64,000 nucleotides of DNA from Cricetomys ansorgei. Its lineage: Eukaryota > Chordata > Mammalia > Rodentia > Nesomyidae. Below, one piece after another: positions 10,342 to 22,012 of the stretch. Numbering within the stretch: the stretch's first letter is position 1; the number at the start of each line of letters is the position of its first letter. The stretch is taken from positions 22,088,501 through 22,152,500 of the forward strand of contig JAMJFZ010003163.1 in assembly GCA_026225945.1 (NCBI GenBank). The letters run 5' to 3'. The position numbers and the translations under genes were made by a program. The notes beneath the pieces were generated by a model. That model saw only the letters and a program-made list of their open reading frames with translations. It did not search any database and was not told the origin of the DNA.

Positions 10342-11793
10342 GTCTTCGTCCATGTGGCACAGTGAGCAAAGAGATGGATACCGGTCACCCCTGTGCCATG
10401 GAGGATGTTCCTTCAGGTTCAGAGGCTTTCCTCCCCCACCCCATGTCTAGTAGCTGCTATTACTAAGCCTCCCTGCGAGGATGAGTTTGCCCACACCGAA
10501 GCAGATTCATTTCTTCAAGTGACAGGAAGCTTAGAAATACTGCTTGCTCTCTTGGAAGCTAAGCCCAAGAAACTTAGTTTCCTAACTGGGCTGTGCGTTA
10601 TAGAAACTCCATCACCTTTCACCTGAATCTCTGCTGTGTTTTGCAAATGAGGAGCTGGTGAGAAAAATATGCAGCTGGAAGCTGGCAAAGTTTTAAGTGG
10701 GTAAAGCTTGCAGTGTTAAGATCATAGCCCCAAATTACTTAAGGGCTTCTGCTGACATAGAAATAAAACTCTTTGCTGCTGAGAGATTGGATATTCAGAT
10801 AGATTTTTTTATGAAGGAAATAAATATTTCAGCATGCAAACACTACCCAAGCGGGTAGTGATGCTTCAAAACAAGGTCAGAGGTCAGGTTTTTTTTCTGT
10901 TTGTTTTTGGAGATGGCTCCAAGTTGAAAGGTATTGCACATTACTACCTGCCCTGGGCCTCACGTGGTAAAGCAATTACTGCAGCTAGTGCAAAATATGC
11001 ACATTCATTTTGATTTCCAAAGATCCTGAGATTTCCTTCTGCATTTTTTTTTTTTTTGTGGTCCTCATTATAAAAATGTACATCATGTAGAATGATGGTT
11101 TTCCTCCATCCTAAGTTTAGAAGAGTCATGCAGCTCAAGTTTCTTTCTTTCTTTATTTTAGCAAACTTAATTTTGGAGTAATAAAAAGAATAAATAAGAC
11201 TAGGGTCTTTTTTTTTTTCTCCTCCATTTAGAGAATAGGAAAGGTCATGGTCATAGCTCACCTTTAAAGCACGCCGCACATCCCTAAGGGACTGGTAACC
11301 CTAGAGGAAATGATGTCCTGGTGCCCAGCCACTGAGTGCAGAGTGCACCAGGACCCAGGCATCTCCAGGTTACTGGAGGATACTGGGCCTGTGGCGTTGG
11401 AATTGCAGCTTCTACAATGTTTTTTCTTTAACTTCAAGTAGTAATTAAGAGTAAACACATACACAACTCCTACCAAAACCAGCAGGTACCAGCAGTGGCT
11501 CCAACAGGCCAGGTGGTGGGGAGACAAGGATTAGAACTGCAGCGCACACCCCAGTCTAACTAGTGGGACTCTGCTCCTGCCAGCTGTCAGCACGATAGAC
11601 TGGGCCCACTATTGTGGACCCCTCAGATTCTTTTTACATAAGAAGCCAGGCAGGAATCCAGATTTATATATGAAATGTACATATATAAACATTCTGGTAA
11701 CTAACAAAATAACACTGTCTGAAAACACATTTGAGGGCTGGTTTTGACTGACATATCACAAGTTAGACTTCCGCTCTCAAAATGTGACACACG

Positions 11794-11819
11794 CCCTACC
11801 CCACCCCACCCCCACCCCC
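11794..11819. repeat. C-run tract (CCCCA)n
   Basis: Five C runs of 3-5 bases separated by A or TA. The minus strand satisfies the G-quadruplex rule (at least four runs of three or more G with loops of 1-2 bases); the plus strand is an i-motif candidate. Confidence 0.9.
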
Positions 11820-12052
11820 ACTCTCCTGGGGAGGTGTCATGTGGTGGGTAAAAAAATGTATAAAAAAATGCAGAGTTATCCTGAAAATAAGGGCACTTTG
11901 TCACTTTAATGTCCTCTATCTTTAGTGACATGTGCCTTCGTGAAGACTGACACTTAAGGGGGTAAAGTTGTAGTGAGCGAGCGTATCGGGCAGTGCCTCC
12001 CTGGGCTCATTTTCCTTCCAGATATTTAAACTATCACAAAGTGCACAAATGG

Positions 12053-12055
<3 letters not shown>

Positions 12056-12102
<47 letters not shown>
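12056..12102. repeat. (CA)n microsatellite
   Basis: Perfect CA run of about 23 units, likely polymorphic. Confidence 0.98.
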
Positions 12103-12104
<2 letters not shown>

Positions 12105-13025
12105 TATCCCCTCTCCGCATCCCTTCAGCCTTTGGAGCATTGTTGTTTAAAGCGTGTTTGTTCTAACTGGATGCTGTTTCCGTTCCTCCCACAGCCTCCT
12201 AAGCTTCAGCAGAAGAGAGTGTTTGTTCTGTGATCCAACAGGAATGATCTACTAATGTGTAGTGATGAGTAGTGGCTGCTATTCCAATGGCCTGGTCCAC
12301 CAGAGAAGGCCTTACCTACCCCAGGGACGCTGGAGTACGGTTCCTTTGCTGTTTACTTGCTTGGCTTCCCTTGGTTATCTCGGTAGTTACTTTTCCACCT
12401 GACGTCTGAGTTTCTTGGGCAGAGGGTAAAGATGGCAGAGGGAAGCAGTGCTAAGTAGAGAGATGGGCGTGTCTTCGGCCTTTCATTGAGATCCTTCCAA
12501 ATAGGTGTTTAGTTTAGTTTGAAACTTGCCACAAATTGCTTGCCTCTGGCAAGAAGGGCAGAAGGCAGCCTGTATGTTGCAGTGTGTAGGGAAGGGCTGA
12601 GAGGGAAGAGTGGGGAGGTAGTCATTAGTGAATGACATTTATGATCCGTTTATAAAATACAAATGAAATAATTGGTTACAAAATCACGGCAAGCCTCCAC
12701 TTGTCCTTTACAACCTTATTCTCAGCACATTGTGAAACTCTATGGCGTTCTTTACAGAAAGTGCACAGCGAAAGACATAAGAGGCCAAGCCAAAGTCTCA
12801 GATGAGGGACTGGCTATAGGTCAGTGGAAGGTTCTTGAATTATATTTCCTGTTGTCTTCACAGATACAGCCCATGGATCCCGGAATTTGTAGATTCCCCA
12901 GGCGGGGATTCACCACAGTGTTGGGGTAGGATAACAGAATGTGAGAAAGAAAACTCAGTGAATCTCATTCACCCCTTAAACTTCTAGTGCCCAGGGGGCC
13001 CATTCAGATCTTTGCTAGGATGAAG

Positions 13026-13095
13026 ATACCGCGTTCATAAAGGAGGGGTGGCGGCGGCACGCATAGTCACGCGTCCTCCTCCATTGACGTACCGT
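13026..13095. other. local CpG cluster
   Basis: About nine CpG dinucleotides in 70 bp (ACCGCGTTC, GGCGGCGGCACGC, CACGCGTCC, TGACGTACCGTC) in an otherwise CpG-poor neighbourhood. Too short for a CpG island. No gene start is visible nearby. Confidence 0.6.
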
Positions 13096-13306
13096 CTGCA
13101 ATGCACAGTCCAGCCAGTGCAGGGTTGACAACCAATGGCAGCTCTGGTTGACTCTGGAGCTCTGGAGCTCTTTTGAGCTCCCCACCTCTAATGACTCTTA
13201 GACTTCATCCTTTCCCTCCTGGAGAGAAGGCATTTATGAATGAAATGAAGCTGTTCCTATTGTTCCTTCTTAGCTTTCTATTTATTATTTTCTTACTTTT
13301 CAGTGC

Positions 13307-13380
13307 TGGAGGGCAGATAGAACTCACATACCCACACACACCAGGCAAGCCCTCTACCACTGAGCTACAGCCACAGTCTG
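13307..13380 (-). mobile_element. ID-type SINE fragment
   Basis: Reverse-complement ID or B4 left part: 'CAGGCAAGCCCTCTACCACT' then 'GAGCTACAGCC', preceded by a diverged 'GGAGGGCAGATAGAACTC' region. It overlaps a 130-codon open frame, which is therefore not a gene. Confidence 0.75.
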
Positions 13381-13530
13381 TGTCTATGGTTGGAGAGTTC
13401 TGTGTGTATACGATCTTAAATATGATGCTAAATTTCGAATCTGCTGTCCAAGTCTTTGATAAGAAACTTCTTGGCTCAGTTTCAGCAGAGAGGGTCCCTT
13501 TAGTTTTGAAAAGTCAAACATTTCAGGTCC

Positions 13531-13560
13531 ACAAAACAGACAGACAAACAAACAAACAAG
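13531..13560. repeat. (ACAG/ACAA)n microsatellite
   Basis: ACAGACAGACAAACAAACAA-type units; short and imperfect. Confidence 0.9.
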
Positions 13561-15921
13561 ACTAGGTTTAAACGCTTCATTTCTTTACACTCCTGACGAA
13601 ACTTCAGTAAAACTGGCCTGTCTGGTTTAGAAAGTAAAGCTGAGTGGGAGTATTTCCAGCTGCATTCCTTCTCTGAGTCCTGTGCGTTCGCTGACAGACA
13701 GTTCTGATTCCGAGATAAGCTCATGCTGCCCTGATACTTTAGTGTTCTTATTCTGCTTTAAACAAAACCACTATCACCAAATACCGGAAATTCACGTTAC
13801 TTAAAAATGTGATTGAAATAGAAAAGACAAGGCCGGGACCAGGCATCCTTACCCCCCAGCTGGGCCAGGCTGAAGAGGTTCAAGTTGTCTAGAGCTCACT
13901 GTTGACGCTGGTGATGTGCTGTCCCCTGCTCCTTTGTGAACACTAACCTTACGCTCAGTAGTCACCAGGGCTGAGAATCATCCCAAATGCCCCGATATCT
14001 GAAGCCTCTGTGCTGTGAACAGGAAGGCCCTGTCATGAATATGCAATCACCAATACTGTGTTGTCTCTGCTAGAAACACAAAAAGGAGACACTGATCTCG
14101 AAGTTGGGAGCCAATTTCTGATTCCAGCCTTGCTGGATCTGCTTAAAACTTATAATCAAGCTGATTGTCTTGCCTGGAATTCTAATTTCCAATTTAGGGG
14201 TTTGCTATATAATCTCTGGTAGAGTGTGTCTAATCGTCATGAAATACAGTCTTCTATAATGCTATGGATTTTCTTCCCTGTGTCTCGGCTGAGCCAACTC
14301 TGCAGTTAGGTCTAGCTGTAGAGACTGCGGATTACTGAGTAAACGAAGACCGTGTTTTTCTGTCACTGTCTTTTTGAAAGACCAACTCAAATTCTGCCTC
14401 CTGTAGCTTTGATCCTTTTCATGTAATTCTAAGTACACTTGTCATTATAGTAACTGTTGTTTGTATGTTATTTTAGCTTTTTACTTAAGTAGCTATTTAG
14501 CAATTTAAATGAAAACGTAATTAGGTTACATCTGTTTTACATGCATGTAATACCACACAGATGTACACATCTATTAAAGCCATATTTTCTTTCTGGCAAG
14601 AAAAGGCAAAAAACAGAATTATGCCAATCATTAGAATGTGTCTTGGTCTTAAAATAAAGGCAGTGTGTGCCACGCACGGAACTGTTAGTTATGGAGTGGT
14701 GAGAGCCATTCAGTTCTGCGATTTGGCGAGGGAAAACACCAAGTAAGAAACAAGCTGGTACGCTCCAGTTTAATCAGATACTGTGTTAGAAACAACGCCA
14801 GCCTACGGTCGGGAGAATGGGGAAGTGCCTACCTCCACATCACAAACTGGCTCTACAAGTCCACGTACAGCGGGGAAAGTGTCAGGGAACAGCCAAGAGT
14901 TCTAGCTTAGCTCTGCTTTAAACTGACTTCAGTGAGCCACTGTGTGTTATCCAAACAAAGTAAAAGCAAAACACACCCAGGGGACTAACGAGCATCCGGG
15001 TGCTTTGAAGAGTCTAAAGTATAATTGCCGGAGAGTTCCATTAGTATACAAGCTGAAATCAGCATGAACGAGGAGCCCCTCAGACACTCCACATTCTTGT
15101 TGTACAGTGGGGATTGAGCTGAGAAAATTAATTTTCCTGTTTAGGGAACTATCACCTCCTTTACAGCCTGTTAATAGGATTTATAAAACATCATGTCAGA
15201 CAGTCATCTGTCTTGCTTGCTAACTCGATACATTTGGAATGTCTGGGACCAGGTAACACTTTAAGACTTGCCCATTTGTTCCATGTATGTTCAGCTTTTC
15301 ACTGGAGTCTTTAAAAATTGTGGCCTTTATAACATCAATAAAACATTTTCATATAAGCCCCTGTAAATATGGCTAAACTTTTAGCGTCCTGCTACTTGGT
15401 GACCTGTTAAATAACTCAGTGTACTTTGAAATTGCTTGCCTGGTGCCAAGACAACAGGAAGCCAGGAGGAGCCAGCTTTACGACAGGGCCCTTTTACATG
15501 TGGGCCTCCAGCTGAGCTCTGAAGGAGACACTGGACCTGGGTTTAGAGCATCCAGCCTCCTGTGCCCCTCTGACTCTGAACAAGCGTGGTTGACACTCCC
15601 CTTTATATCAGCTCAGGGTATCCCCTCTTCTCCGTGGCCATCATTCCCAGGTCAATGGACCATGTTCACAAGTCTCACATGGCACAGAAATAAAAAGAAA
15701 GAAAATGTGGTGTTGTACTTACAGTTCAGCTGGGGAAGGGGTGAATGGGGGGTTGCAGGTAAACAGAATGCCAAGGGAAGGGGCACAGGAGCTAAACAGA
15801 GGTGCTGCCAGTATGCACTGGGATCACAGGGGAGAGAGGGAGGCTGAGGGGCTTCGTTTGACCTTGACATCAGGGTAGATGTAGCCCTGTTGATGTCAGA
15901 GGGGGCACTTCAGACTTTAAT
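13561..15921. other. single-copy noncoding DNA, AT-rich centre
   Basis: No gene or recognisable transposon. Two perfect 14-bp palindromes lie here: TTACATGCATGTAA (14537-14550) and GAAAATTAATTTTC (15123-15136). A 142-codon open frame at 15419-15847 has no domain and average composition. Confidence 0.5.
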
Positions 15922-15932
15922 AACAGAATGAG

Positions 15933-16076
15933 AGCCGGGCAGTGGTGCACACGCCTTTAATCCCAGCACTCCGGAGGCAGAGGCAGGCAGATCTCTGTGA
16001 GTTTGAGGCCAGCCTCGTCTACAGAATGAGTAGGATAGCCAGGGTTACAACAGAGAAACCCTGTCTGGTGAAAAAG
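15933..16076 (+). mobile_element. B1 SINE with target-site duplication
   Basis: Full-length B1: GCCGGGCAGTGGTGCACACG head, 'CCCAGCACTCCGGAGGCAGA', 'CAGATCTCTGTGAGTTTGAG', 'ACAACAGAGAAACCCTG' and an A-rich end. Flanked by the direct repeat AGAATGAG at 15925-15932 and 16080-16087 (10 of 11 if extended), a sign of retrotransposition. Relatively little diverged. Confidence 0.93.
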
Positions 16077-16087
16077 AATAGAATGAG

Positions 16088-16425
16088 TGGAGACAGGAGA
16101 AAACATAAGCTGTAGACATGAAACAGTGGCCACCGAGGAGTGCTGCTTACTGGCCCAGCTTACTATTGGTGGTGCCATCCCTGGGCAGGTGGTCCTGGGG
16201 TGTATAGAAAGCAGAGTGAGCAGGCCATAGGGAGCAGGCCAGTAAGCAGCACTCCTCCATAGCCCCAGCTTCATTCAGTTCCTGCCTCCAGGTTCCTGCC
16301 CTGACTTCCCACAGGGAATGGTCTGTTACATGCATATGATGTATACGATGAAATTAAACCCTTTCCTCTCCAGATTGTTTCTGATCATCGTGTTTTATCA
16401 CAGCAAAAGAAAGCAACTGAGGGAC
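16088..16425 (-). mobile_element. rodent ERV LTR-like repeat, folded back
   Basis: 16163-16425 reads, on the minus strand, as a dispersed rodent LTR-like repeat: GTGATAAAACACGATGATC near 16400, a CCTGGAGGCAGGAACTG block near 16278, and the TGGAGGAGTGCTGCTTACTG block near 16240. The stretch before it (16088-16155) carries part of the same repeat in the opposite orientation, so the two form an inverted pair. Exact subfamily not assigned; the terminal bases resemble ERVL-type LTRs. No coding region. Confidence 0.6.
16135..16257. repeat. perfect 21-bp inverted repeat
   Basis: Arms at 16135-16155 and 16237-16257 are exact reverse complements (outer GAGGAGTGC, inner ACTGGCC) around an 81-base loop. 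Both arms derive from the same LTR-like repeat. Confidence 0.95.
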
Positions 16426-16842
16426 ATCTTTGGCACCGTGTCATACAGCAAACAGTAGCATTACATTGCCTCCTCCTTTGGGTGTGCAGGCTTTTATGCC
16501 CATCCTATAAATGAGCAAAGTTTGAGTAGATGGAGCCGTTTTCCACAGTTCTACAGCAGTGACGGTTTGTAGGGTTGAGTGAAATCTAGGCCCTTCCGTC
16601 TTAGAGGAGTCTCTGTCCTCAGTTTTAAGCATCTCACTGTCCTCCCTTGGGTTATTGTTAAGCTGAGAGTCACCCCATGGAAGGTCAACACAGTAGATGC
16701 AGATATTGTCCCTCTCTGCAGCCATTTACAGAACATGTTTCAAGTATCTGGCATGCTGTTGCCTGCTTTGCATTAATTTCTAATGACTAAATATAACTTT
16801 TCATTTTCTCACATTATTTTTCTTCCTATTAAATAGATATTC

Positions 16843-16993
16843 ATGCCGGGAAGTGGTGGGGCATGCCTTTAAACCCAGCAGTTGGGAGGCAGATCTCTGA
16901 GTTTGAGGCCAGCCAGGTCTACAGAGCAAGTTTCAGGACAGCCAGGGCTATCCAAAGAAACCCTGTCTCGAAAAACCAAAATAAAATAAAACA
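16843..16993 (+). mobile_element. B1 SINE with 12-bp target-site duplication
   Basis: Body runs from GCCGGGAAGTGGTGGGGCATG through 'CCCAGCAGTTGGGAGGCAGA' and 'AGGCCAGCCAGGTCTACAGA' to 'AAACCCTGTCTCG' and an A-rich tail. It lacks about ten bases (GGCAGGCAG) upstream of the GATCTCTGAG block. A perfect 12-bp duplication AAATAGATATTC lies at 16831-16842 and 16994-17005, so the insertion boundaries are certain. Confidence 0.95.
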
Positions 16994-17005
16994 AAATAGA
17001 TATTC

Positions 17006-20000
17006 GTTTTGGGTTTTTTTTGTTTTTTTTTTCCCAGAGGCCTTTTGGGCACAGCAGAGGAAGTTAAGCCCTTGTGTATGTGTGTGCTGTGGAATTCTCA
17101 CTGGCAGAGTATACTGTACTTTTGGTGACTTACTGTCAACTGGAAGGCCACCCAAAATGTGCCAGCATCTGTAACCTAGATCTTAGTGTGTGTTCTTGTT
17201 TCTTCTTTCACTGTGCCCACGTTCAGCTACTAAGTGGATAAGTACACTGTTAAGCCCAGATCATGACACTTGGGGAAAACAACACCCAAGACTCAAGATA
17301 AGCTCACACGTAATTGTCCAGCTGGCTAGCGGCGTTTGCCATGTGGCAGTTCTTGGACGAGGTGAATGTATCCACCAACGATGGTGGGAGATGCAGGGAC
17401 ACCGTATCAGATGTGTTTCACCAGGAGAACAAGATTGATTTATTGTGTTACGCAAGGGCGCAGTGGACCCGGCACCGCTGTGCCGCACGCTATTTTTTTA
17501 TTCCCTCCTCTGCTAAGCATGCAAGTACAAACAGCTTTAACACAATTTCTTACCTAGAAAGGAGCCTGGGGCTGCGTCCAAGTACATTTAACATATGAAA
17601 ATTGAGCTGCTTTGAACTTGTATGTTTTTGATAACTGCTTGGTATGCTTCCTGGAGGATCACCTGTAGGCTTTTCTTTCCAAATCCTAATCCCTTTGATT
17701 GAATGCCAGGACAGATAGCTCTCATTGAATAGCTCCAGAGTCTTGTAATTCTTCCTCCATTCAGAGTTGAAAGGAAGCAGTCCGGATTCAATGGGCAAAT
17801 CCTCGGGTTGAGCTGGAGCAGCTCAAGCGCTTTAAAACTGGAATTGTTTTGTTCCAAATAAGGTTCGGATGGGCTACCGAGTGTTCCCGCAAGCCCTCTG
17901 CTGCCAGGAGCTGCCTCGAGAAACACACGTTTCTTCTGTCAACCTCCCCCAGCCCCCTGCTTCCCACAGCCTGTGTAACCCATAAAGTCCAGATTTTACA
18001 AGCAAGCTTGTGTGAGGTTTTCATGTGGCCATCAGAACACGCTTGACTCCTTGTTTTCTCTCCTCTCTGAGACCAGGTGGACCACCCCTGCCCTCTTCTC
18101 CTTCCCCTCTCAAGGAAGGAATCCCCCGCCGTGTCCTTTAGATCTTTACAGATGTGCCTGGTGGGGACAGGGCTATACCCTTTCAAGATGCTTTTATTTT
18201 GAAACGTTTTGGATGAGCCCGAGGTGCTGTAGCTTGAGAAACCTGGTGACACTGGGGCCTCTTGCCACCTGCTTCTCAGCTGGACACCTCTTTTTTTTTC
18301 GGGGGGGGGCGCACCTACCTGGATTTGTGCCACAATCTCTGTGTTGGGTCTTTTGAGAGATCAAGTTCGCCAAAAGATGGCTCCTTTCTGCTTGGCATCC
18401 TGTGTCTGTCCTAGTTGGCCCAGTAGCTCGTCTGTGGGGGACAGCACCTCTTCTCTCTCTCTGCCTAGTGCCCTGTTTCAGAAGCTTGAAAAGCCATCTC
18501 TTCGTTCAGTGTGTGATTGGCCCTGCTCAGCTTATCAGAGCCGGTGTTCTCTCTGCTGGACAGTCTCACTTCCTCTGCTACTAAATGCACTGACAGACTG
18601 TTTCAGCCATTTTTAGTGAACTAGAAAGCTGAGCACCTTACCTAGGTTGAACTTGAAGAAAGACTAGGAGCTTTATAGCCCCTCCCCGGCCTACGCTCCT
18701 AGCTTAGCCGCTGACACCATTCCTCTATAAAGAGCATAGTAGAGGACATTATAAGGTCATGAACAAACGTTCAAGGCTGGAACCCTCCCATAAGGGAGGC
18801 CACAGAGTGATAACCAGTGCACCACACGAGTCTCCTGAACTCATTTTGCATGTGGTTTGGGGGCTAGAAGTTCTGCCTGGGTCTGTTCTGGGGTTTGTTC
18901 CTGCTTAGCTTATGGATTTTGAGTCATCAATGTTGTCAGTTTATTAACAGCCTTGTTCATTAGATCCTCCCGTCCCCTCTTCTGCTTCTACCTGGAAGAC
19001 TTTTATGACACTGTAATCATGTGTAATTTTTAAGGTGTCTGCAATAAAGCTAAAAACAGAGCCTGGTTTCAACACTTAACCATAAAGGGCGGTGTCTGTT
19101 ACTGCCGATTCTTACAACAATACTTTGGAATGAGAGTAGAAATTTTATGACACATTTTATTGTATTCCTAAATGCGAAAGAGGATTCTAATTTAAAAATA
19201 AGTGGCCATACTTTTTAATTTTTACTTAGCCCGTGTAGCCATTTTAATGTTCCTTTTATGGTTGACTGGTTGATGTTTTAAAACAAGTTCTTCAGGGACC
19301 CCATGCCCATTAGTCACTGGCAATAAAGTCAGAACTTCACTAAAGTAAAACATGTTGCCGTGGCGCAATTAAGAGAACGTCCAGAGATGCCTGCAAATAT
19401 GAAATACAGTGATTTCTGTTATTAATGGATCGGGGGATCCGGCCCCCCTCTCGTAACCTCAATCATGTATATTGGGGGTTATATTTTTACTTGATTTCGT
19501 TGTTTCTCTCAAGGCAGTAAGGGGTTCCATAGCAGGCGCTTAAGGTATACCAATCTTTCTTCTGTAGCCTGTTTCTGAATATAAGCCTTTATTTTTTTTC
19601 ATTTTATGTGGAAAATGGGTGATGTCACTTAGGAAAGCATTTTCCCCCAAAGTGGTTTTGGGAACCAGAATCTGGAGAAGTGTTATTTAAAAGCGATAAC
19701 GCAGTCAGGCTCTGCTTTGTGCTTTAAATAAATGCGGGATTTACAGGCCATATCCCCAACCTGTCCAGTTTTATGGGGGGACAAAATACAGGGATTCATT
19801 TTATCATAGTTTCTTAAAAACCACGTGCGATGGTTGTTTCTCTGCTGTTACAGTGAGGCCTTTGTGTTATTAAGCTCAGTTTGTAGTAATTTAGGAGCAC
19901 TGCGATTTGGTAGTTGTTTAATTTGCAAATGGGCTTGGCCTCTATAACCTCTGAAGGAAAACAGTACTTTCAAACTTTCATTGACTCTCAATTGCCAACT

Positions 20001-20211
20001 ACAGAGTAAAGTCAGACTTTACAAGCCTCCCTCTAGCTCCACAGAAGACATGTTCCAGAGGACCTGCTGTGGCTCTGGCTGTAGGCCACACTGCACCCCA
20101 CTCCCGTGCCTCCACTCCAGATGCTCCCCTCTGGAAGGCTCTTGGCACAGCCTCTAGGGACTCTTCTAACCAAGCTGTGGAAGGCTCAGGGCATCCTTGC
20201 TGGCTGCTGCG
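17006..20211. other. single-copy noncoding DNA, no SINE
   Basis: About 3.2 kb without a gene or transposon. It contains the longest open frame of the window (17788-18333, minus, 181 codons), which has no domain, no signal peptide and a Ser/Arg/Gly-rich composition typical of chance frames in GC-rich DNA. A T9-C-G9 homopolymer junction lies at 18291-18309. Confidence 0.5.
19010..19560. promoter_or_regulatory. candidate conserved noncoding element
   Basis: AT-rich repeat-free stretch with many TTTTAAT, ATTAATGG and ATTTTTA words, plus a small C/G hairpin (GGGGGATCCGGCCCCCC, 19433-19449). Suggested by look alone; no alignment was possible. Confidence 0.25.
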
Positions 20212-20400
20212 GCCCATCAGGGTGACCCACCCCCCGTGCTGCCCATCAGGGTGACCCCCCATGCTGCCCATCAGGGTGACCTCCCATGCTGCCCATCAGG
20301 GTGACCCCCCGTGATGCCCATCAGGGTGACCCCCCCATGCTGCCCATCAGGGTGACCCCCATGATGCCCATCAGGGTGACACCCCCCCACACCCCATGCT
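20212..20400. repeat. minisatellite, 7 units of 24-35 bp
   Basis: Seven tandem units each starting GCCCATCAGGGTGAC and ending C-run plus ATGCT, GTGCT or ATGAT. Unit lengths are 29, 25, 25, 25, 26, 24 and 35; variation is mainly in the C run. It would be a variable-number locus. The head of each unit is nearly invariant, the tail variable. Confidence 0.97.
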
Positions 20401-21539
20401 GCGTCTGGAGCGCACACAGCGTAGTCACCGCATCAATAGGCCCTGTTCACCAGTGAGCCTTCTGAGGACAGTTTTTTTTTTTTTTTAATCCATTTGTGTC
20501 CAAAGTTGCCACACAAGAACAACACAGTGAGAATTGCATAAACAAGTGGTTTCTTGTCTTTAAAAATGCCAGCAGATGCTTGACAGAGGCAAGTGAGCAG
20601 CAGTTCCTTGCTGTCTTACGACTCATCTGACAGCGCATGTGATACCCGTCATGGAGAGCTACTGCTGAGCTGGTGAACACTGGCGTCACAGACCACCAGC
20701 AACTACACAGAAACCCATGAGAGAACCCAGGTCTAGAAACCTGCTCGTCCTGTTTCATGGCCAGGAACCCTGGCAACCATATCCATGCTGTCTTGGCACC
20801 CTGTTACCCACCTGAGGGCACGTCCCTTCCCCTGCCCTGCCCTCTGCACCTTTGTTCAGCTGGTGAGTAGAGAGCTCTTGATTTCAGGGACAGTAGACCA
20901 GCCAAAGAAGAAAAACTATGGTTGGGTTAAGCCAGTTATGACATTCCTGCTTCCCACCTGGTATCTACTTTCCCAACTTCCTGTGTGACCTGTGTGACGT
21001 GGTAAGTTCTGATCAGTGGTACATAAGGCACAGTGCTGCTAGGGACTTCTGGGAAGAGTTTCTCACACTGTGAAGAGCTTCCTGTTGGTCAGGGGAGCCT
21101 GTTCTCTGCCCTTCCGGAGGTGCCGCCCCCCACGCAGAGTCACACAGGACTGTGGTGACCAACCTGAAGCTCCCACCTCCAGACTTCTGCTTCAATAAGT
21201 AATTATCCTGATGGGTAGTGGTTTTCCGTTCCTTGAAAGACAACATACCACAGCTGATGGCACTTGCTTCTAGAGGGAAAAAGTAAAACTGTAAAAACGA
21301 AGTACCCCGAGGAAAGCTATATGGAGTAAATGTGTCAAACACATGAATGACGTGGCAATGCGCATGACTGGAAGGATCACCAAATGACACCAGAACTCCT
21401 GTTCTTCATTAACTTTCCTCTCTGATCCTCCAGAAACTCTGCGGGATTCTGAGGGTTCAGAACCAAAAGGCGGTTTCTATATCAAGGAACACAGAGTCAA
21501 GTAGGAGATGGGCAGGTAACTAAGAGTATGAAGCTTGCA
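20401..21539. other. single-copy noncoding DNA
   Basis: No gene. A 15-base T run at 20472-20486. Open frames of 109 and 125 codons on the minus strand show no domain. Confidence 0.5.
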
Positions 21540-21640
21540 AGGGGTTTGTTTTGTTCCCGGAGACAGGGTCTTGCTCTGTAGCCTGGCTTGACATGGTACT
21601 TAGTACTCAAGGCACTGACCGAATTCAAATGAGAAGACCA
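21540..21640 (-). mobile_element. B1-type SINE fragment
   Basis: 'GGAGACAGGGTCTTGCTCTG' then 'TAGCCTGGCTTGACATGG' matches the 3' part of a reverse-complement B1; the rest ('ACTTAGTACTCAAGGCACTG') is too diverged to follow. Confidence 0.5.
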
Positions 21641-21859
21641 TGAAACTTTATGTAGGCTGGGGATAGAAGGGGCCAGGAATGGTTCTCTGACTGACGACAA
21701 GGTAAATAAAAAGAACGCATTATAAGGCCAAAAGGCACAAGAGCATTTAGAAATATAAATCTTAATGTTTTGCCCATATTTGATTTGGATCCTTGGTGCT
21801 AAGTCTTTGCAAGGCCAGTGGCAGCTACTGTGTTTGTGTTATTCTTTTTTGGGCGGGGA

Positions 21860-22012
21860 TAGGGGGTTGGTTCTTTGAGACAAGGTCTCTTTATGTAATT
21901 CTGACTGTCCTGGAGTTCACTATGTAGACCAGGCTGGCCTCTATCTCAGAGATCTCCCTGCATCTGCCTCCCGAGTGCTGGGATTAAAAGCATGAGCCAC
22001 CATACCTGGCTG
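21860..22012 (-). mobile_element. B1 SINE
   Basis: Clear reverse-complement B1: 'GAGACAAGGTCTCTTTATG', 'TAGACCAGGCTGGCCTCTA', 'GAGATCTCCCTGCATCTGCC', 'CCCGAGTGCTGGGATTAAAA', then 'GAGCCACCATACCTGGC'. Near full length. Confidence 0.92.

Larger units (their letters stand above)
9614..13306. other. single-copy noncoding DNA with simple repeats
   Basis: About 3.7 kb without a recognisable gene or transposon. It holds T-runs near 9659-9673, 11044-11057 and 11207-11219, a TTTTG-rich tract, a C-rich tract and a CA tract listed separately. Open frames up to 111 codons show no domain. Confidence 0.5.

Noticed and set aside
15419..15847. 142-codon open frame on the plus strand
   Set aside because: No recognisable motif and a 72-codon frame on the opposite strand overlaps it. 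No splice or start context that would support a gene.
17788..18333. Longest open frame of the window (181 codons, minus strand)
   Set aside because: No domain, no signal or membrane segment, Ser/Arg/Gly-rich composition, and several competing frames in the same place. It starts within sequence next to a homopolymer junction. Length alone is within chance for 64 kb.
20212..20400. CRISPR-like array
   Set aside because: The repeat heads are regular, but the spacers are near-identical C-rich tails rather than unique sequences, and the genome is mammalian. It is a minisatellite.
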